Source: Maritalea sp047634455 (lineage in GTDB: Bacteria; Pseudomonadota; Alphaproteobacteria; Rhizobiales; Devosiaceae). Taken from it: 55,008 nucleotides of DNA. The stretch lies in contig NZ_JBLIAI010000014.1 in NCBI RefSeq assembly GCF_047634455.1, positions 1-55,008 on the forward strand. The letters run 5' to 3'. Of the stretch, positions 44,882 to 53,308 are shown in pieces; position 1 is the first letter of the stretch, and each line of letters starts with the position of its first letter. Under the pieces are notes generated by a model. It was given only the letters and a program-made list of their open reading frames with translations, had not been told where the DNA came from and did not search any database. The position numbers were made by a program, and so were the translations under genes.

Positions 44882-45570
44882 AACTACCCAACAAAACCTG
44901 TTCGATGGAATCCGCCATCGCCAAAATTCGAGATGGCGACACGGTAATGATTGGGGGGTTCGGTGTGCCTGGTACGCCGATGACCTTAATCCATGCTTTG
45001 GTGGACCATGGCGCATGCAACCTGACTGTGGTCAAAAATGATGCGAATGAGCCGGGCATGGGTATCGACCATTTGCTGCAAAATGGCCAAGTAAGCCGCT
45101 TGATCACGACACACCTTGGCCTGAACAATCATGCGATTGAGATGATGAATAGCGGTGGAATTGCAGTGGAATTCAACGCTCAAGGAATTTTGGCTGAGCG
45201 TATTCGAGCCGGTGGTGCCGGATTGGGCGGCTTTTTAACCGATATAGGTATCGGCACCGAATTGGCTGAAGGCAAGCAGCAGATTGAATTCGGCGGCAAA
45301 CGTCAGATCATCGAGCCCGCTTTACGAGCTAACGTTGCGCTCGTTCACGCCGACCGGGCCGATACTTTCGGCAATTTGGGGTTTGTTGCGACTGCACAGA
45401 ACTTCAACACTTTAATGGCCATGGCTGCCGATTGCGTCATTGCAGAGGCTGAAAGCCTATTGCCGCTGGGCGGCTTGGACCCCAACAACATCCATGTGGC
45501 TGGTGTTTTCGTAGATCATGTTGTCGAACTCAACTCGCTGTCTAAGGAATACGCCGTTGTTCAACGCTAG
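44878..45570 (+). CDS. 3-oxoacid CoA-transferase subunit A
   Basis: 230 residues of the alpha half of family I CoA-transferases (ScoA/AtoD type). The GGFGVPGTPMTLI motif near residue 22 and the LGGFLTDIGIGTELAEGKQ and RALVHADRADTFGNL segments are typical. It transfers CoA from succinyl-CoA or acetyl-CoA to a 3-oxoacid with subunit B. It overlaps both the aminotransferase upstream and subunit B downstream, so the three are translationally coupled. Confidence 0.93.
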   Translation: MKLPNKTCSMESAIAKIRDGDTVMIGGFGVPGTPMTLIHALVDHGACNLTVVKNDANEPGMGIDHLLQNGQVSRLITTHLGLNNHAIEMMNSGGIAVEFNAQGILAERIRAGGAGLGGFLTDIGIGTELAEGKQQIEFGGKRQIIEPALRANVALVHADRADTFGNLGFVATAQNFNTLMAMAADCVIAEAESLLPLGGLDPNNIHVAGVFVDHVVELNSLSKEYAVVQR

Positions 45571-46210
45571 AGTACGCATGGTTGCTCGGGCGGCGCGCGA
45601 GATCCAGCCCGGCATGGTGGTCAATTTGGGCATTGGCTTGCCGACAAGGGTTGTTGACCACTTACCAGACGATCTGTGTGTTTGTCTGCATACAGAAAAC
45701 GGAATGACCGGTGTTGGTCCCAGTTTGCCGTCAGATCAAGCGGACCGCAATTTGATTGATGCGGGCGGTGCTTATGTCTCGAGCATGCCAGGATCCGCTT
45801 TTTTTGACAGTGCGACTAGCTTTGCAATGGTCCGCTCCGGGCGGCTTGACCTGACCATGCTGGGGGCGTTTGAGATTGGTGCAAATGGCGACCTTGCCAA
45901 TTGGAAAATCCCGGAAAAATTTAGCCCCGGTGTGGGCGGAGGAATTGAGCTGGCGCAAAAGGCAAGGCGGGTGGTTGTCCTCACCACCCATACTGACCGC
46001 GCAGGTAACCCCAAGCTAAAATCTACATGCTCGTTGCCTTTAACCGCACCAAGCTGCGTAGCGCGTGTCTTTACCGATTTGGCCGTGATTGATGTCAGTC
46101 CAAAAGGCTTCGTCCTCGTCGAATTGGCCGTCGGGGTAACCGTAAAAGAGGTGATTGAAGCCACTGGTGCGCCCCTTATCCTGCCAGACGGCGAATTGGG
46201 GGCATTTTGA
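45557..46210 (+). CDS. 3-oxoacid CoA-transferase subunit B
   Basis: Beta half carrying the catalytic glutamate, Glu47 in CLHTENGMTGVGP, plus GMVVNLGIGLPTRV, FDSATSFAMVRSGRLDLTMLGA and LPLTAPSCVARVFTDLAVIDV. I choose TTG 45557 (217 residues): it has AAGGA at 45544-45548, overlaps subunit A by 14 bases and gives the normal N-terminal length. ATG 45578 is the alternative; the GTG/ATG starts further up would add a stretch unlike the family. Confidence 0.9.
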   Translation: MFNARVRMVARAAREIQPGMVVNLGIGLPTRVVDHLPDDLCVCLHTENGMTGVGPSLPSDQADRNLIDAGGAYVSSMPGSAFFDSATSFAMVRSGRLDLTMLGAFEIGANGDLANWKIPEKFSPGVGGGIELAQKARRVVVLTTHTDRAGNPKLKSTCSLPLTAPSCVARVFTDLAVIDVSPKGFVLVELAVGVTVKEVIEATGAPLILPDGELGAF

Positions 46211-46217
46211 GGGCATC

Positions 46218-47510
46218 ATGACACACAATTTGCACGCCTACCTATTTGATGAAGTGGACAAAGCTTTCGAGCGACAGGTTGATTTTCTGGTTGAGCTGAC
46301 ATCCCATGCATCTGTGCGAGGGCAAGAGCAATCTGCCCAAAACCTTATGGCCGATCAACTGGCCACGCGCGGCTATGACATTGATCGCTGGCAAATCAGC
46401 CTTGCAGACATTCAGCATCTTCCGGGGTTTTCACCTGTTCTCGCGCCTTATAAAGACGCGCTCAATGTGGTCGGCACGCACCGCTCAACAACACAGCAAG
46501 GTCGCTCACTGATCCTGAACGGACATATTGATGTGGTGCCCGCTGGGCCACTGGACATGTGGGACAGTCCACCGTTTGAACCACATATCGCTGGTGGTTG
46601 GCTTTATGGCCGTGGCGGCGGAGACATGAAGGCTGGACTAGTATCAAACCTCTTTGCACTCGACGCGCTACGCGCTTGCGGCTATGCCCCTGCAGCGGAT
46701 GTGTTCTACCAGTCCGTGGTTGAAGAAGAATGCACCGGCAACGGCGCGCTGGCATGTCTGGCGCGCGGTTATACTGCTGACGCCGCGCTGATCCCCGAAC
46801 CATTTTCAGAGCACTTGGTGACCGCCCAGCTCGGGGTGATTTGGTTTCAGGTTCACCTTAAAGGCCTGCCTACGCATGTGGCGTATGCGGGCAGCGGTTC
46901 CAATGCGATTGAGGCAGCCTTCCCCTTAATCGAAGCTTTGCACAACATGGAACATCGCTGGAACGTTGTGCAAAACCGCCCCGATGACTACGCCCATATG
47001 GATCACGCGTTGAACCTGAATGTTGGAAAATTTGCGGGCGGTGATTGGACCAGCTCAGTCCCCGCGTGGAGCGTGTTCGACGTGCGCATGGCGATCTTCC
47101 CGGGGCAATCGATTGATAGCGCTAAAGCTGAAATCGAACAGGTGATTTTAACGACCGCCCGCGACAACGCGTTTTTGCGCAACAGCTTGCCCGAGATTGT
47201 CTATCACGGCTTTCATGCTGAGGGTTATGCGCTGTCACAAGACAGCTCCGTAAACGCTGCCGCTGCCATCGCGTCGCTCGAAAGCGCCCACCAGACAGCC
47301 ACTGGAGAACCATTGGTTCGCGAGGCAATTACCGCCACCACAGATGCGCGGTTCTTTGGTCTTTACGCGGATATTCCAGCGCTGGTGTATGGCCCGCGCG
47401 CCGAGGCGATACATGGGTTCAATGAGCGTGTTGAGTTAGAAAGTATGCGCAAAATAACAAAGACCACCGCACTTTTTATCGCGGATTGGTGTGGCGTAGA
47501 AAAGGTTTAG
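46218..47510 (+). CDS. ArgE/DapE-type M20 deacylase
   Basis: 430 residues from ATG 46218, seven bases after subunit B. Di-zinc metallopeptidase fold with NGHIDVVPAGP (His103, Asp105), YGRGGGDMKAG (Asp136), VVEEECTGNG (Glu170, Glu171) and a C-terminal histidine in EAIHGFNERVE. ArgE, DapE and similar enzymes remove acyl groups from amino acid nitrogen. In this operon a role in deacetylating an N-acylamino acid, or an N-acylated thiolase product, is plausible. Confidence 0.9.
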   Translation: MTHNLHAYLFDEVDKAFERQVDFLVELTSHASVRGQEQSAQNLMADQLATRGYDIDRWQISLADIQHLPGFSPVLAPYKDALNVVGTHRSTTQQGRSLILNGHIDVVPAGPLDMWDSPPFEPHIAGGWLYGRGGGDMKAGLVSNLFALDALRACGYAPAADVFYQSVVEEECTGNGALACLARGYTADAALIPEPFSEHLVTAQLGVIWFQVHLKGLPTHVAYAGSGSNAIEAAFPLIEALHNMEHRWNVVQNRPDDYAHMDHALNLNVGKFAGGDWTSSVPAWSVFDVRMAIFPGQSIDSAKAEIEQVILTTARDNAFLRNSLPEIVYHGFHAEGYALSQDSSVNAAAAIASLESAHQTATGEPLVREAITATTDARFFGLYADIPALVYGPRAEAIHGFNERVELESMRKITKTTALFIADWCGVEKV

Positions 47511-47521
47511 GGACAATCAAA

Positions 47522-48697
47522 ATGCGTGAAGCCGTCATCGTTTCAACCGCCCGCACACCGATCGGCAAAGCCTATCGCGGCGCGTTCAATAATCTTGAAG
47601 CACCAAACCTTGCCGCCCCGGCTGTGCAAGCCGCGTTGGCGCGTGCGGAGCTGACAGGGGACGAGGTTGAAGAGGCAATTTTTGGTGCCGCGCTGACCCA
47701 AGGTTCGTCTGGGGTCAATGTCGCCCGCCACATTGTGATGGCCGCCAATTTGCCCGACAGCGTGGCCGGGGCGACGGTGGATAGACAATGCGCGTCGGGT
47801 TTGAATGCGATTTCCATCGCCACGCATATGGTTACGAATGAAGGCGTGGATGTGGCGTTGGCCGGTGGGCTCGAAAGCATCTCTTTGGTGCAAAACGAGC
47901 ATTGGAATGCGTACCGATACAGCGCCCCCAATGTCGCAAAAGACTATTATCTGAGCATGTTAGACACAGCAGAAGTCGTGGCCAATCGCTATGGCGTTAG
48001 CCGTTCGGCGCAGGATGAATACGCCTTGCAAAGCCAGTTGCGCACGGCCCGCGCCCAAGAGGCAGGGTTGTTTGGAGATGAGATTATTCCCGTCGAAGCG
48101 ACAAAAATTATTACCGACAAGACCACAGGCCGCACCCACGAAGAAACAGTGAAACTTGAGCTCGATGAATGCAACCGCCCAGCAACCACCGCTGAAGGCT
48201 TGGCGGCGCTGCCCCCGGTACTTGGCACAGGCAAAACCGTAACTGCTGGCAACGCCAGTCAATTATCTGACGGGGCGGCGGTGTTGGTGGTCATGGAAGC
48301 CGCAGAAGCCTCGCGGCGCAATCTGCACCCGCTTGGTGCCATGCGCGGTTTTGCGGTAGCTGGAGTTGCGCCCGCCGAAATGGGTATTGGCCCAGTGGTT
48401 GCAATCCCGCGTCTACTTGCGCGGGCCGGTCTTAGTTTGGCTGACATAGATCTGTGGGAAATCAATGAGGCCTTTGCCGCACAACTTGTTTATTGCCGGG
48501 ATCATCTTGGTCTGCCGAACGACCGGTTGAACGTCAATGGTGGCGCAATTGCCATCGGACACCCCTATGGCATGTCTGGCGCCCGCATGGCGGGACACAT
48601 TTTGCTTGAAGGGAAGCGCCGAAATGCCAAATGGGGCGTGGTTTCCATGTGTGTTGGCGGCGGCCAGGGTGCCGCAGGCCTTTTCGAAATATTTTGA
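47522..48697 (+). CDS. Thiolase (acetyl-CoA acyltransferase family)
   Basis: 391 residues from ATG 47522. Catalytic Cys90 in VDRQCASGLNA, His347 in GGAIAIGHPYG and Cys377 in SMCVGGGQG are all present; the LEAPNLAAPAVQAAL start matches degradative thiolases. It would cleave a 3-oxoacyl-CoA with CoA to acetyl-CoA and a shortened acyl-CoA. Together with the CoA-transferase it gives a complete 3-oxoacid cleavage route. Neighbours are 11 and 10 bases away. Confidence 0.94.
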   Translation: MREAVIVSTARTPIGKAYRGAFNNLEAPNLAAPAVQAALARAELTGDEVEEAIFGAALTQGSSGVNVARHIVMAANLPDSVAGATVDRQCASGLNAISIATHMVTNEGVDVALAGGLESISLVQNEHWNAYRYSAPNVAKDYYLSMLDTAEVVANRYGVSRSAQDEYALQSQLRTARAQEAGLFGDEIIPVEATKIITDKTTGRTHEETVKLELDECNRPATTAEGLAALPPVLGTGKTVTAGNASQLSDGAAVLVVMEAAEASRRNLHPLGAMRGFAVAGVAPAEMGIGPVVAIPRLLARAGLSLADIDLWEINEAFAAQLVYCRDHLGLPNDRLNVNGGAIAIGHPYGMSGARMAGHILLEGKRRNAKWGVVSMCVGGGQGAAGLFEIF

Positions 48698-48707
48698 GGA
48701 CGACGCC

Positions 48708-49865
48708 ATGTACAGGCTTACAGCCGCTCAAATCACTAAGCTTACTGCACTGCGCCATGAGCTGCACCGCCGCCCAGAGATATCTGGCGAAGAAGTGCAT
48801 ACAGCTGAACGGATCAGTCAAGAATTGCGCGCGCTTGGTGCTGACCGAATTTGGCAAGGTCTTGGTGGACTTGGTGTCGCCGCAGAATTCACTGGTGCAA
48901 AAGATGGGCCTACAGTTTTGCTGCGTTGCGAACTGGATGGGCTACCAATCCGGGAAATGTCGGAACTGTCGTACCGCTCTGCAATAGCCGGAAAAGGCCA
49001 CCTGTGCGGTCATGACGGCCATATGGTTTCGCTTTTAGGCGTAGCGATGGGGCTGGCAACTCGACCCGCTACAGGCCGGGTCATCTTGTTATTTCAACCC
49101 GCCGAGGAAACCGGTGCAGGCGCGAAAGCGGTAATTGAAGATCCACAATGGGCAGAAATCCGGCCCGATTTTGCCTTTGCCTATCATAATGTGCCTGGTC
49201 GGCCATTGGGAGAAATTGGTCTGCGTTCGGGACCAAGCAACTGCGCCTCTCGTGGCATGAAAATTCGACTTGAGGGAAAAAGCTCTCATGCCGCAGCGCC
49301 CGAAGACGGATTGTCGCCCGGCCCTGCAATGGCCGCACTGATGGCGGCGCTACCTAAACTGAGCCACGGTACAATCGGCGATGATGATTTTACACTTGTC
49401 ACACTAACCCATGCTGCGCTCGGTGAAGCGGTATTTGGTATTTCGCCTTCAGACGGCGAAGTATGGGTCACCTTGCGATCTATGACCAACGCGCGAATGG
49501 ACAGGTTGGTGGCTGACGCCCAAAAAGTACTTGAAGAACATGCCACCGGACTAGCGGTGGAGAGGAGTTGGCACGATGTGTTTTTGTCCGTGGTGAATGA
49601 TGAAGAAACCACGGCTTTGGCGCAAGATGTGGCTATCGGGCAAGGGCGGAGTGCTGTTGATATGACTGTCCCTTTTCGCTGGTCCGAGGACTTTGGACGT
49701 TTTGCTGATGCGGGCGTAAAGGCCAGCCTGCTTTATATCGGGGCGGGAGAAGATCATCCTCAGCTGCACAATCCCGACTATGATTTTCCCGACGCGTTGG
49801 TGCCTGTGGCGAGTGAATTGTTTTTCGGCATAGTCACTCATATTTTGGGACGGCCTAGGGGGTAG
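48708..49865 (+). CDS. M20D-family amidohydrolase
   Basis: 385 residues from ATG 48708, with GAGGA upstream. Hippurate/indole-amino-acid hydrolase type: LRHELHRRPEISGEE, metal site HLCGHDGHMVSLLG (Cys100, His102, His105), FQPAEETGAGAKAVIED, YHNVPG and SSHAAAPEDGLSP. Members hydrolyse N-acyl amino acids. This is a different M20 branch from the gene two places upstream, so the operon holds two distinct deacylases. Confidence 0.9.
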   Translation: MYRLTAAQITKLTALRHELHRRPEISGEEVHTAERISQELRALGADRIWQGLGGLGVAAEFTGAKDGPTVLLRCELDGLPIREMSELSYRSAIAGKGHLCGHDGHMVSLLGVAMGLATRPATGRVILLFQPAEETGAGAKAVIEDPQWAEIRPDFAFAYHNVPGRPLGEIGLRSGPSNCASRGMKIRLEGKSSHAAAPEDGLSPGPAMAALMAALPKLSHGTIGDDDFTLVTLTHAALGEAVFGISPSDGEVWVTLRSMTNARMDRLVADAQKVLEEHATGLAVERSWHDVFLSVVNDEETTALAQDVAIGQGRSAVDMTVPFRWSEDFGRFADAGVKASLLYIGAGEDHPQLHNPDYDFPDALVPVASELFFGIVTHILGRPRG

Positions 49866-49867
49866 TT

Positions 49868-50986
49868 ATGCAAAACCCCACCCCAAACAACGCTTGGTGC
49901 GAAATTCGCCAGGACAGAATTTCGAGCAATCTAGCACTCGCGCTTGCGTTGGTGCCAGAGGGAACACGGTTCTGCGCTGTCCTTAAGGCAGACGCCTACG
50001 GCCACGGCATATGCCAAGTCGCTCCCTTGGTGCAGGAACAGGATGTGGGCCATATCGGCATTACAACAAATGGTGAGGCTCGCGCGGTGCGCGAGGCGGG
50101 CTTTAAGGGCAGTCTGATCCGCCTGCGCGCGGCAACTGTAGCTGAAATGGACGACGCAATTGATGATTGTGTGGAAGAGCAAGTCGGCTCCTTACAAGCG
50201 GCGGAACAACTTGAAACGCTCATAGATGCTGGCCGATACAAAATGGGCGCGCACCTTTCGCTGAATGCAAAAGGGATGTCGCGGGACGGATTGGAGATTT
50301 CGACCGCTGCGGGAAAAGAGATTTGTCAAAGGATCATTGAACAGTTGAGCAATAGGATTGTCGGAATTTGCAGTCATTTTCCATCAAATGAGCTGGAACA
50401 ACTGCGCCAAAGTTCGACGCTATTTCAACAGCAGGCCGCTTGGGTGTTGGCTCATAGTGACTTGAGGCGTGAGGAACTTCTTATTCATGCGGGAAGTTCT
50501 TTGACCCTTGTATCCGATGAGCATATTCAAACGGACATGTACCGCTGTGGGGCCATCTTATATGGCATTTTGAAACCAGAATTGGGCTTTCGCCCAACCA
50601 TGGAGCTAAAGGCGCGAGTTGTTAGTCTTGGCGATTACCCCATGGGCACAACGGTTGGTTATGACCGCTCAAAGCTTTTGGAACAAGATGGTCGCCTCGC
50701 TTGCATTTCAATCGGCTACGCAAATGGATTTCGCCGAAACGGATATGAACGTAGTACCGTTGCAATCAATGACAGTCTTTGTCCCGTTGTGGGTAAAATC
50801 TCGATGAATACGATCGTCGCCGATGTTACAGATATGAAAGACGTTGCGGTGGGGGATGAGGTCATCATTTTTGGCGGGGAGCGTTCCAATACCATCAAAC
50901 GCGGATCGGCGGAACATCAGTTTGAAACGATTATGGCTGACCTATACGCCGATTGGGGCCTTCGCAACCCCCGCCTCTATCGGTGA
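49868..50986 (+). CDS. Broad-specificity amino-acid racemase, alanine racemase family
   Basis: PLP racemase of 372 residues, two bases after the amidohydrolase. Lys40 in AVLKADAYGHG holds PLP; VGYDRSK contains the catalytic tyrosine. HLSLNAKGMSRDGLEIST, FQQQAAWVLAH, VGKISMNTIVADVTD and LYADWGLRNPRL match the Bsr (BsrV/BsrP) broad-specificity branch, not housekeeping Alr (which has SMD where this has SMN). Bsr enzymes racemise Lys, Arg, Met, Ala and others, and are often periplasmic; this copy has no signal peptide and so is cytosolic. Confidence 0.85.
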   Translation: MQNPTPNNAWCEIRQDRISSNLALALALVPEGTRFCAVLKADAYGHGICQVAPLVQEQDVGHIGITTNGEARAVREAGFKGSLIRLRAATVAEMDDAIDDCVEEQVGSLQAAEQLETLIDAGRYKMGAHLSLNAKGMSRDGLEISTAAGKEICQRIIEQLSNRIVGICSHFPSNELEQLRQSSTLFQQQAAWVLAHSDLRREELLIHAGSSLTLVSDEHIQTDMYRCGAILYGILKPELGFRPTMELKARVVSLGDYPMGTTVGYDRSKLLEQDGRLACISIGYANGFRRNGYERSTVAINDSLCPVVGKISMNTIVADVTDMKDVAVGDEVIIFGGERSNTIKRGSAEHQFETIMADLYADWGLRNPRLYR

Positions 50987-51248
50987 CAACGTGCGAAGTT
51001 GAGAACGTTTGATCCCCGCATCAATTCACACACCGCCTTCATAAAGTGGATGCGATTTGTGGATCGTTTCCAAAGCGCAAGATATTGCATGCACCCACAT
51101 GACCCGTGGCACGTTTAAGCACTGGATATATCCGCCCACATGCGGCGGTAAAGCTGGCAGCGACCGCTGCCTTTTCGCCGTCGCGCCGCACAATCTCTGC
51201 CCGCAACTCAAGCGTATCTGGCCTAACAATGAATTCGTCGAAAATAGG

Positions 51249-51388
51249 TTGATCACGCTACGCATTGTTGTTTAGGTTCGAACAACGAACATTGCTTTTG
51301 CTAATTTGAATTTCTGCCGTTGGATATTGGAGTTGCAATTAGAATGCGGCTGTCCATTCGCAAAATATTGCGCAGTTTAGTAAACTGT
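51249..51388. repeat. Flank repeat X, left copy
   Basis: 140 bases that match 54697-54836 at the same length with scattered mismatches, ending in AGTAAACTGT. A weaker resemblance continues about 30 bases to the left (from 51219). It contains a GTTGTTTAGGTTCGAACAAC inverted repeat. It directly precedes the left repeat array of the island. Confidence 0.88.
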
Positions 51389-51454
51389 CACCGTAATTCC
51401 ACCGTAATTCCTGTCACCGTAATTCAAACTGTCACCGTAATTCCACCGTAATTC
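51379..51454. repeat. Left CACCGTAATTC array with terminal AGTAAACTGT
   Basis: AGTAAACTGT followed by five copies of CACCGTAATTC (starting 51389, 51400, 51415, 51433 and 51444), some joined directly and some by CTGT or AAACTGT. The reverse complement of this sequence, ACAGTTTACT behind CACCGTAAATC units, ends the island at 54552. From memory, ACGGTGACAGTTTACT-like sequences are widely interspersed and sit near Y1/IS200-type transposases in marine bacteria. Confidence 0.85.
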
Positions 51455-51680
51455 AACCCGAGCTCAACCTATGCGTTTTTCAACAGAATAGGCTCGAAGC
51501 CGCCATTTGCCCGAATTACCAATAGTGAAAGATGGCATATTTCGCACCGTTATTTATCCTCGCGGAACATGTGTTCAGCTGAAATTTTCGCTACGACTTC
51601 TTGCATTGCTTCAACGGCGGCTCATATGACATCAATCTGCCTTTTAGATATGACTCGTGGCGCTTACACTTGCACCAAGT

Positions 51681-52378
51681 TTAGCCTTCCACCGTTAGCC
51701 CTGCCGCTCGCCATTCTGGCATACCCTCTTCAAGCCGCCTCGCATTAAAACCACGTGATCGAAGTGCCGCAACTGCTTCAAACGAGAGAACGCAATAGGC
51801 GCCTCGACAGTATGCGACGATCTCCTGTGTTTCATCCAGTTCTTGGAGGCGCGCCTGCAGTTGTTGCAGCGGAATATTGATAGCACCCGGCACGTGCCCC
51901 GCCGAAAATTCGTCCATCGGGCGAACGTCAAGAATAGTCACAAGCCCTGAGTTTGCGCGTTCGAGTAGTTCAACGCGCGTCATTGGCTCCATGCCGTCAC
52001 GATCGGCAAAGTATCCACTGACAATACGATCCACGCTTGCCATATTCTCCTCTGCGACCCTTCTGAGCGCATTCAGAAGCTCAACAACGCGACCGTCATC
52101 AGCAATGCGATAAAGCACGGATTTCCCATCCCGCCGCGACAACACTAACCCGGCGCGCCGCAGGTTCTGCAAGTGTTGCGAAGTGTTGGCGATAGACATT
52201 TCTGTGCGCTCGGCCAGCGCATCCACCCCTTTTTCCCCTTGAGCCAAGTGTTCAAGAATCTCCAGTCGATTTCCCCTTGAGCCAAGTGTTCAAGAATCTC
52301 CAGTCGATGCGAAGAGCCTAAGGCCCGCGCTACGGTGGCGAACTCAGCAAAAATTTCTTGTTTGGGACCAGTTGACAT
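51681..52378 (-). pseudogene. ArsR-rhodanese regulator, frameshifted by a 38-bp duplication
   Basis: Without the second copy of the duplication the gene reads as 219 residues: an ArsR-type winged helix (SSHRLEILEHLAQGEKGVDALAERT ..., two stretches) followed by a rhodanese domain with active-site CRGAYCVLS. As it stands, ATG 52378 runs out of frame after LAQGE, and the downstream frame is open only from TTG 52247 (188 residues), which lacks the first helices. ArsR-rhodanese fusions are thought to sense persulfide or metals. Divergent from the hydroxylase gene, so it probably controlled it. A short product from TTG is possible. Confidence 0.85.
52233..52308. repeat. Perfect 38-bp tandem duplication
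   Basis: Bases 52233-52270 and 52271-52308 are identical (both start TTCCCCTTGAG and end CCAGTCGAT). The length is two more than a multiple of three, so the copy shifts the reading frame of the ArsR-rhodanese gene. Removing one copy restores a 660-base open frame. Confidence 0.95.
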
Positions 52379-52400
52379 TTCTATGTTCCTATTATTATAT

Positions 52401-52422
52401 CATTCAATTGAACTATTGAATG
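52401..52422. promoter_or_regulatory. Palindromic operator between ArsR and hydroxylase genes
   Basis: CATTCAAT-TGAACT-ATTGAATG: perfect 8-base arms with a 6-base spacer, in the 84-base divergent gap. AT-rich inverted repeats of this size and position are the usual sites for ArsR-family repressors, so this is most likely the operator of the ArsR-rhodanese protein over both directions. Confidence 0.7.
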
Positions 52423-52462
52423 TATAACAACAGTCCACTTTCCGCAACCTAAAGGGTAGAAT

Positions 52463-53308
52463 ATGACCGTTTTCCTGCTACAAAATGAACCGGCTATCCG
52501 CATGGGGTTCTTCTTAGGTGTTCTCGTGCTTATGGCCGCGTGGGAATTTGCGGCCCCGCGTCGTCGCATGGAAATCCCGCGCTTGCTACGCTGGAGCAAT
52601 AATATCACAATTGTTGTGGTTGATACACTGCTGGTGCGACTGACATTTCCCATAGTTGCGGTCGGCTTGGCTCTCATGGCAGAGCAAAAGGGTTGGGGTC
52701 TACTAAACATCTTTGGTGCACCTGGCTGGCTTGGTTTCATTGTTGCGGTATTGGCTCTCGATCTGGCCATTTATCTCCAACACGTAATGTTCCATGCCGT
52801 TCCCGCTTTGTGGCGGTTGCACCGCATGCACCACGCCGATCTGGAGTTTGACGTCACCACTGGGCTACGCTTCCATCCGGTGGAAATTCTTCTGTCCATG
52901 GGCATTAAGCTTGCTGTGGTCGCCGCGCTCGGCCCTCCAGCCGTTGCCGTACTCGTGTTCGAAGTGCTGCTGAACGCGACGGCAATGTTCAACCATTCCA
53001 ATGTTCGTATTCCCATCGGCATCGACCGTGTGCTGCGCCTTCTGGTGGTAACGCCGGACATGCATCGCGTACATCACTCGATTCACCCCGTCGAGACCAA
53101 CAGCAATTTCGGTTTTAATCTGCCCTGGTGGGACCGGCTGCTCGGCACCTACCGCGCCCAGCCGCGCGAAGGGCACGAGGAGATGACCATCGGCATCGAG
53201 CAATTCCGGACCCGACGTGACCTGTGGATTGACCGGATGCTGATCCAGCCAGTTCGTGGTCCGGCCAGCGGCTACCCGATCAATCGCGAAGAGGACGATC
53301 AACGATGA
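52463..53308 (+). CDS. Sterol desaturase / fatty-acid hydroxylase family protein
   Basis: Membrane di-iron oxygenase of 281 residues, with four or so hydrophobic segments (about 10-27, 45-68, 80-98, 145-170). The histidine clusters HVMFH, HRMHH, HSN and HRVHH give the eight-histidine di-iron pattern. The substrate is unknown. It is followed by a rhodanese fusion through an ATGA overlap and faces a divergent ArsR-rhodanese gene; the G+C-rich codons differ from the surrounding genome. Confidence 0.88.
   Translation: MTVFLLQNEPAIRMGFFLGVLVLMAAWEFAAPRRRMEIPRLLRWSNNITIVVVDTLLVRLTFPIVAVGLALMAEQKGWGLLNIFGAPGWLGFIVAVLALDLAIYLQHVMFHAVPALWRLHRMHHADLEFDVTTGLRFHPVEILLSMGIKLAVVAALGPPAVAVLVFEVLLNATAMFNHSNVRIPIGIDRVLRLLVVTPDMHRVHHSIHPVETNSNFGFNLPWWDRLLGTYRAQPREGHEEMTIGIEQFRTRRDLWIDRMLIQPVRGPASGYPINREEDDQR

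Larger units (their letters stand above)
50987..51680. other. Intergenic region between the catabolic operon and the island
   Basis: Gene-free, 694 bases. GGCAGC-GACC-GCTGCC-TTTT at 51156-51175 is a possible terminator of the operon. Bases 51249-51388 are the left copy of the repeated flank, and 51389-51454 the left repeat array. Around 51479-51560, read on the other strand, there is a GGCTTCGAGCCTATTCTGTTGAAAA-type stretch (first part quoted), reminiscent of insertion-sequence-linked DNA; this is a weak impression. No ORF is convincing. Confidence 0.5.

Noticed and set aside
51026..51275. Short ORFs on both strands after the racemase gene
   Set aside because: They overlap each other and the left flank repeat, with no recognisable protein.
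51249..51388. Flank X as an integron attC site
   Set aside because: It contains a GTTGTTTAGGTTC inverted repeat, but the paired RYYYAAC/GTTRRRY core sites are not in the right places and no integrase is seen.
51389..51454. CACCGTAATTC array as a CRISPR
   Set aside because: The unit is 11 bases, copies are joined directly or by 4-7 bases, there are no spacers of even length and no cas genes.
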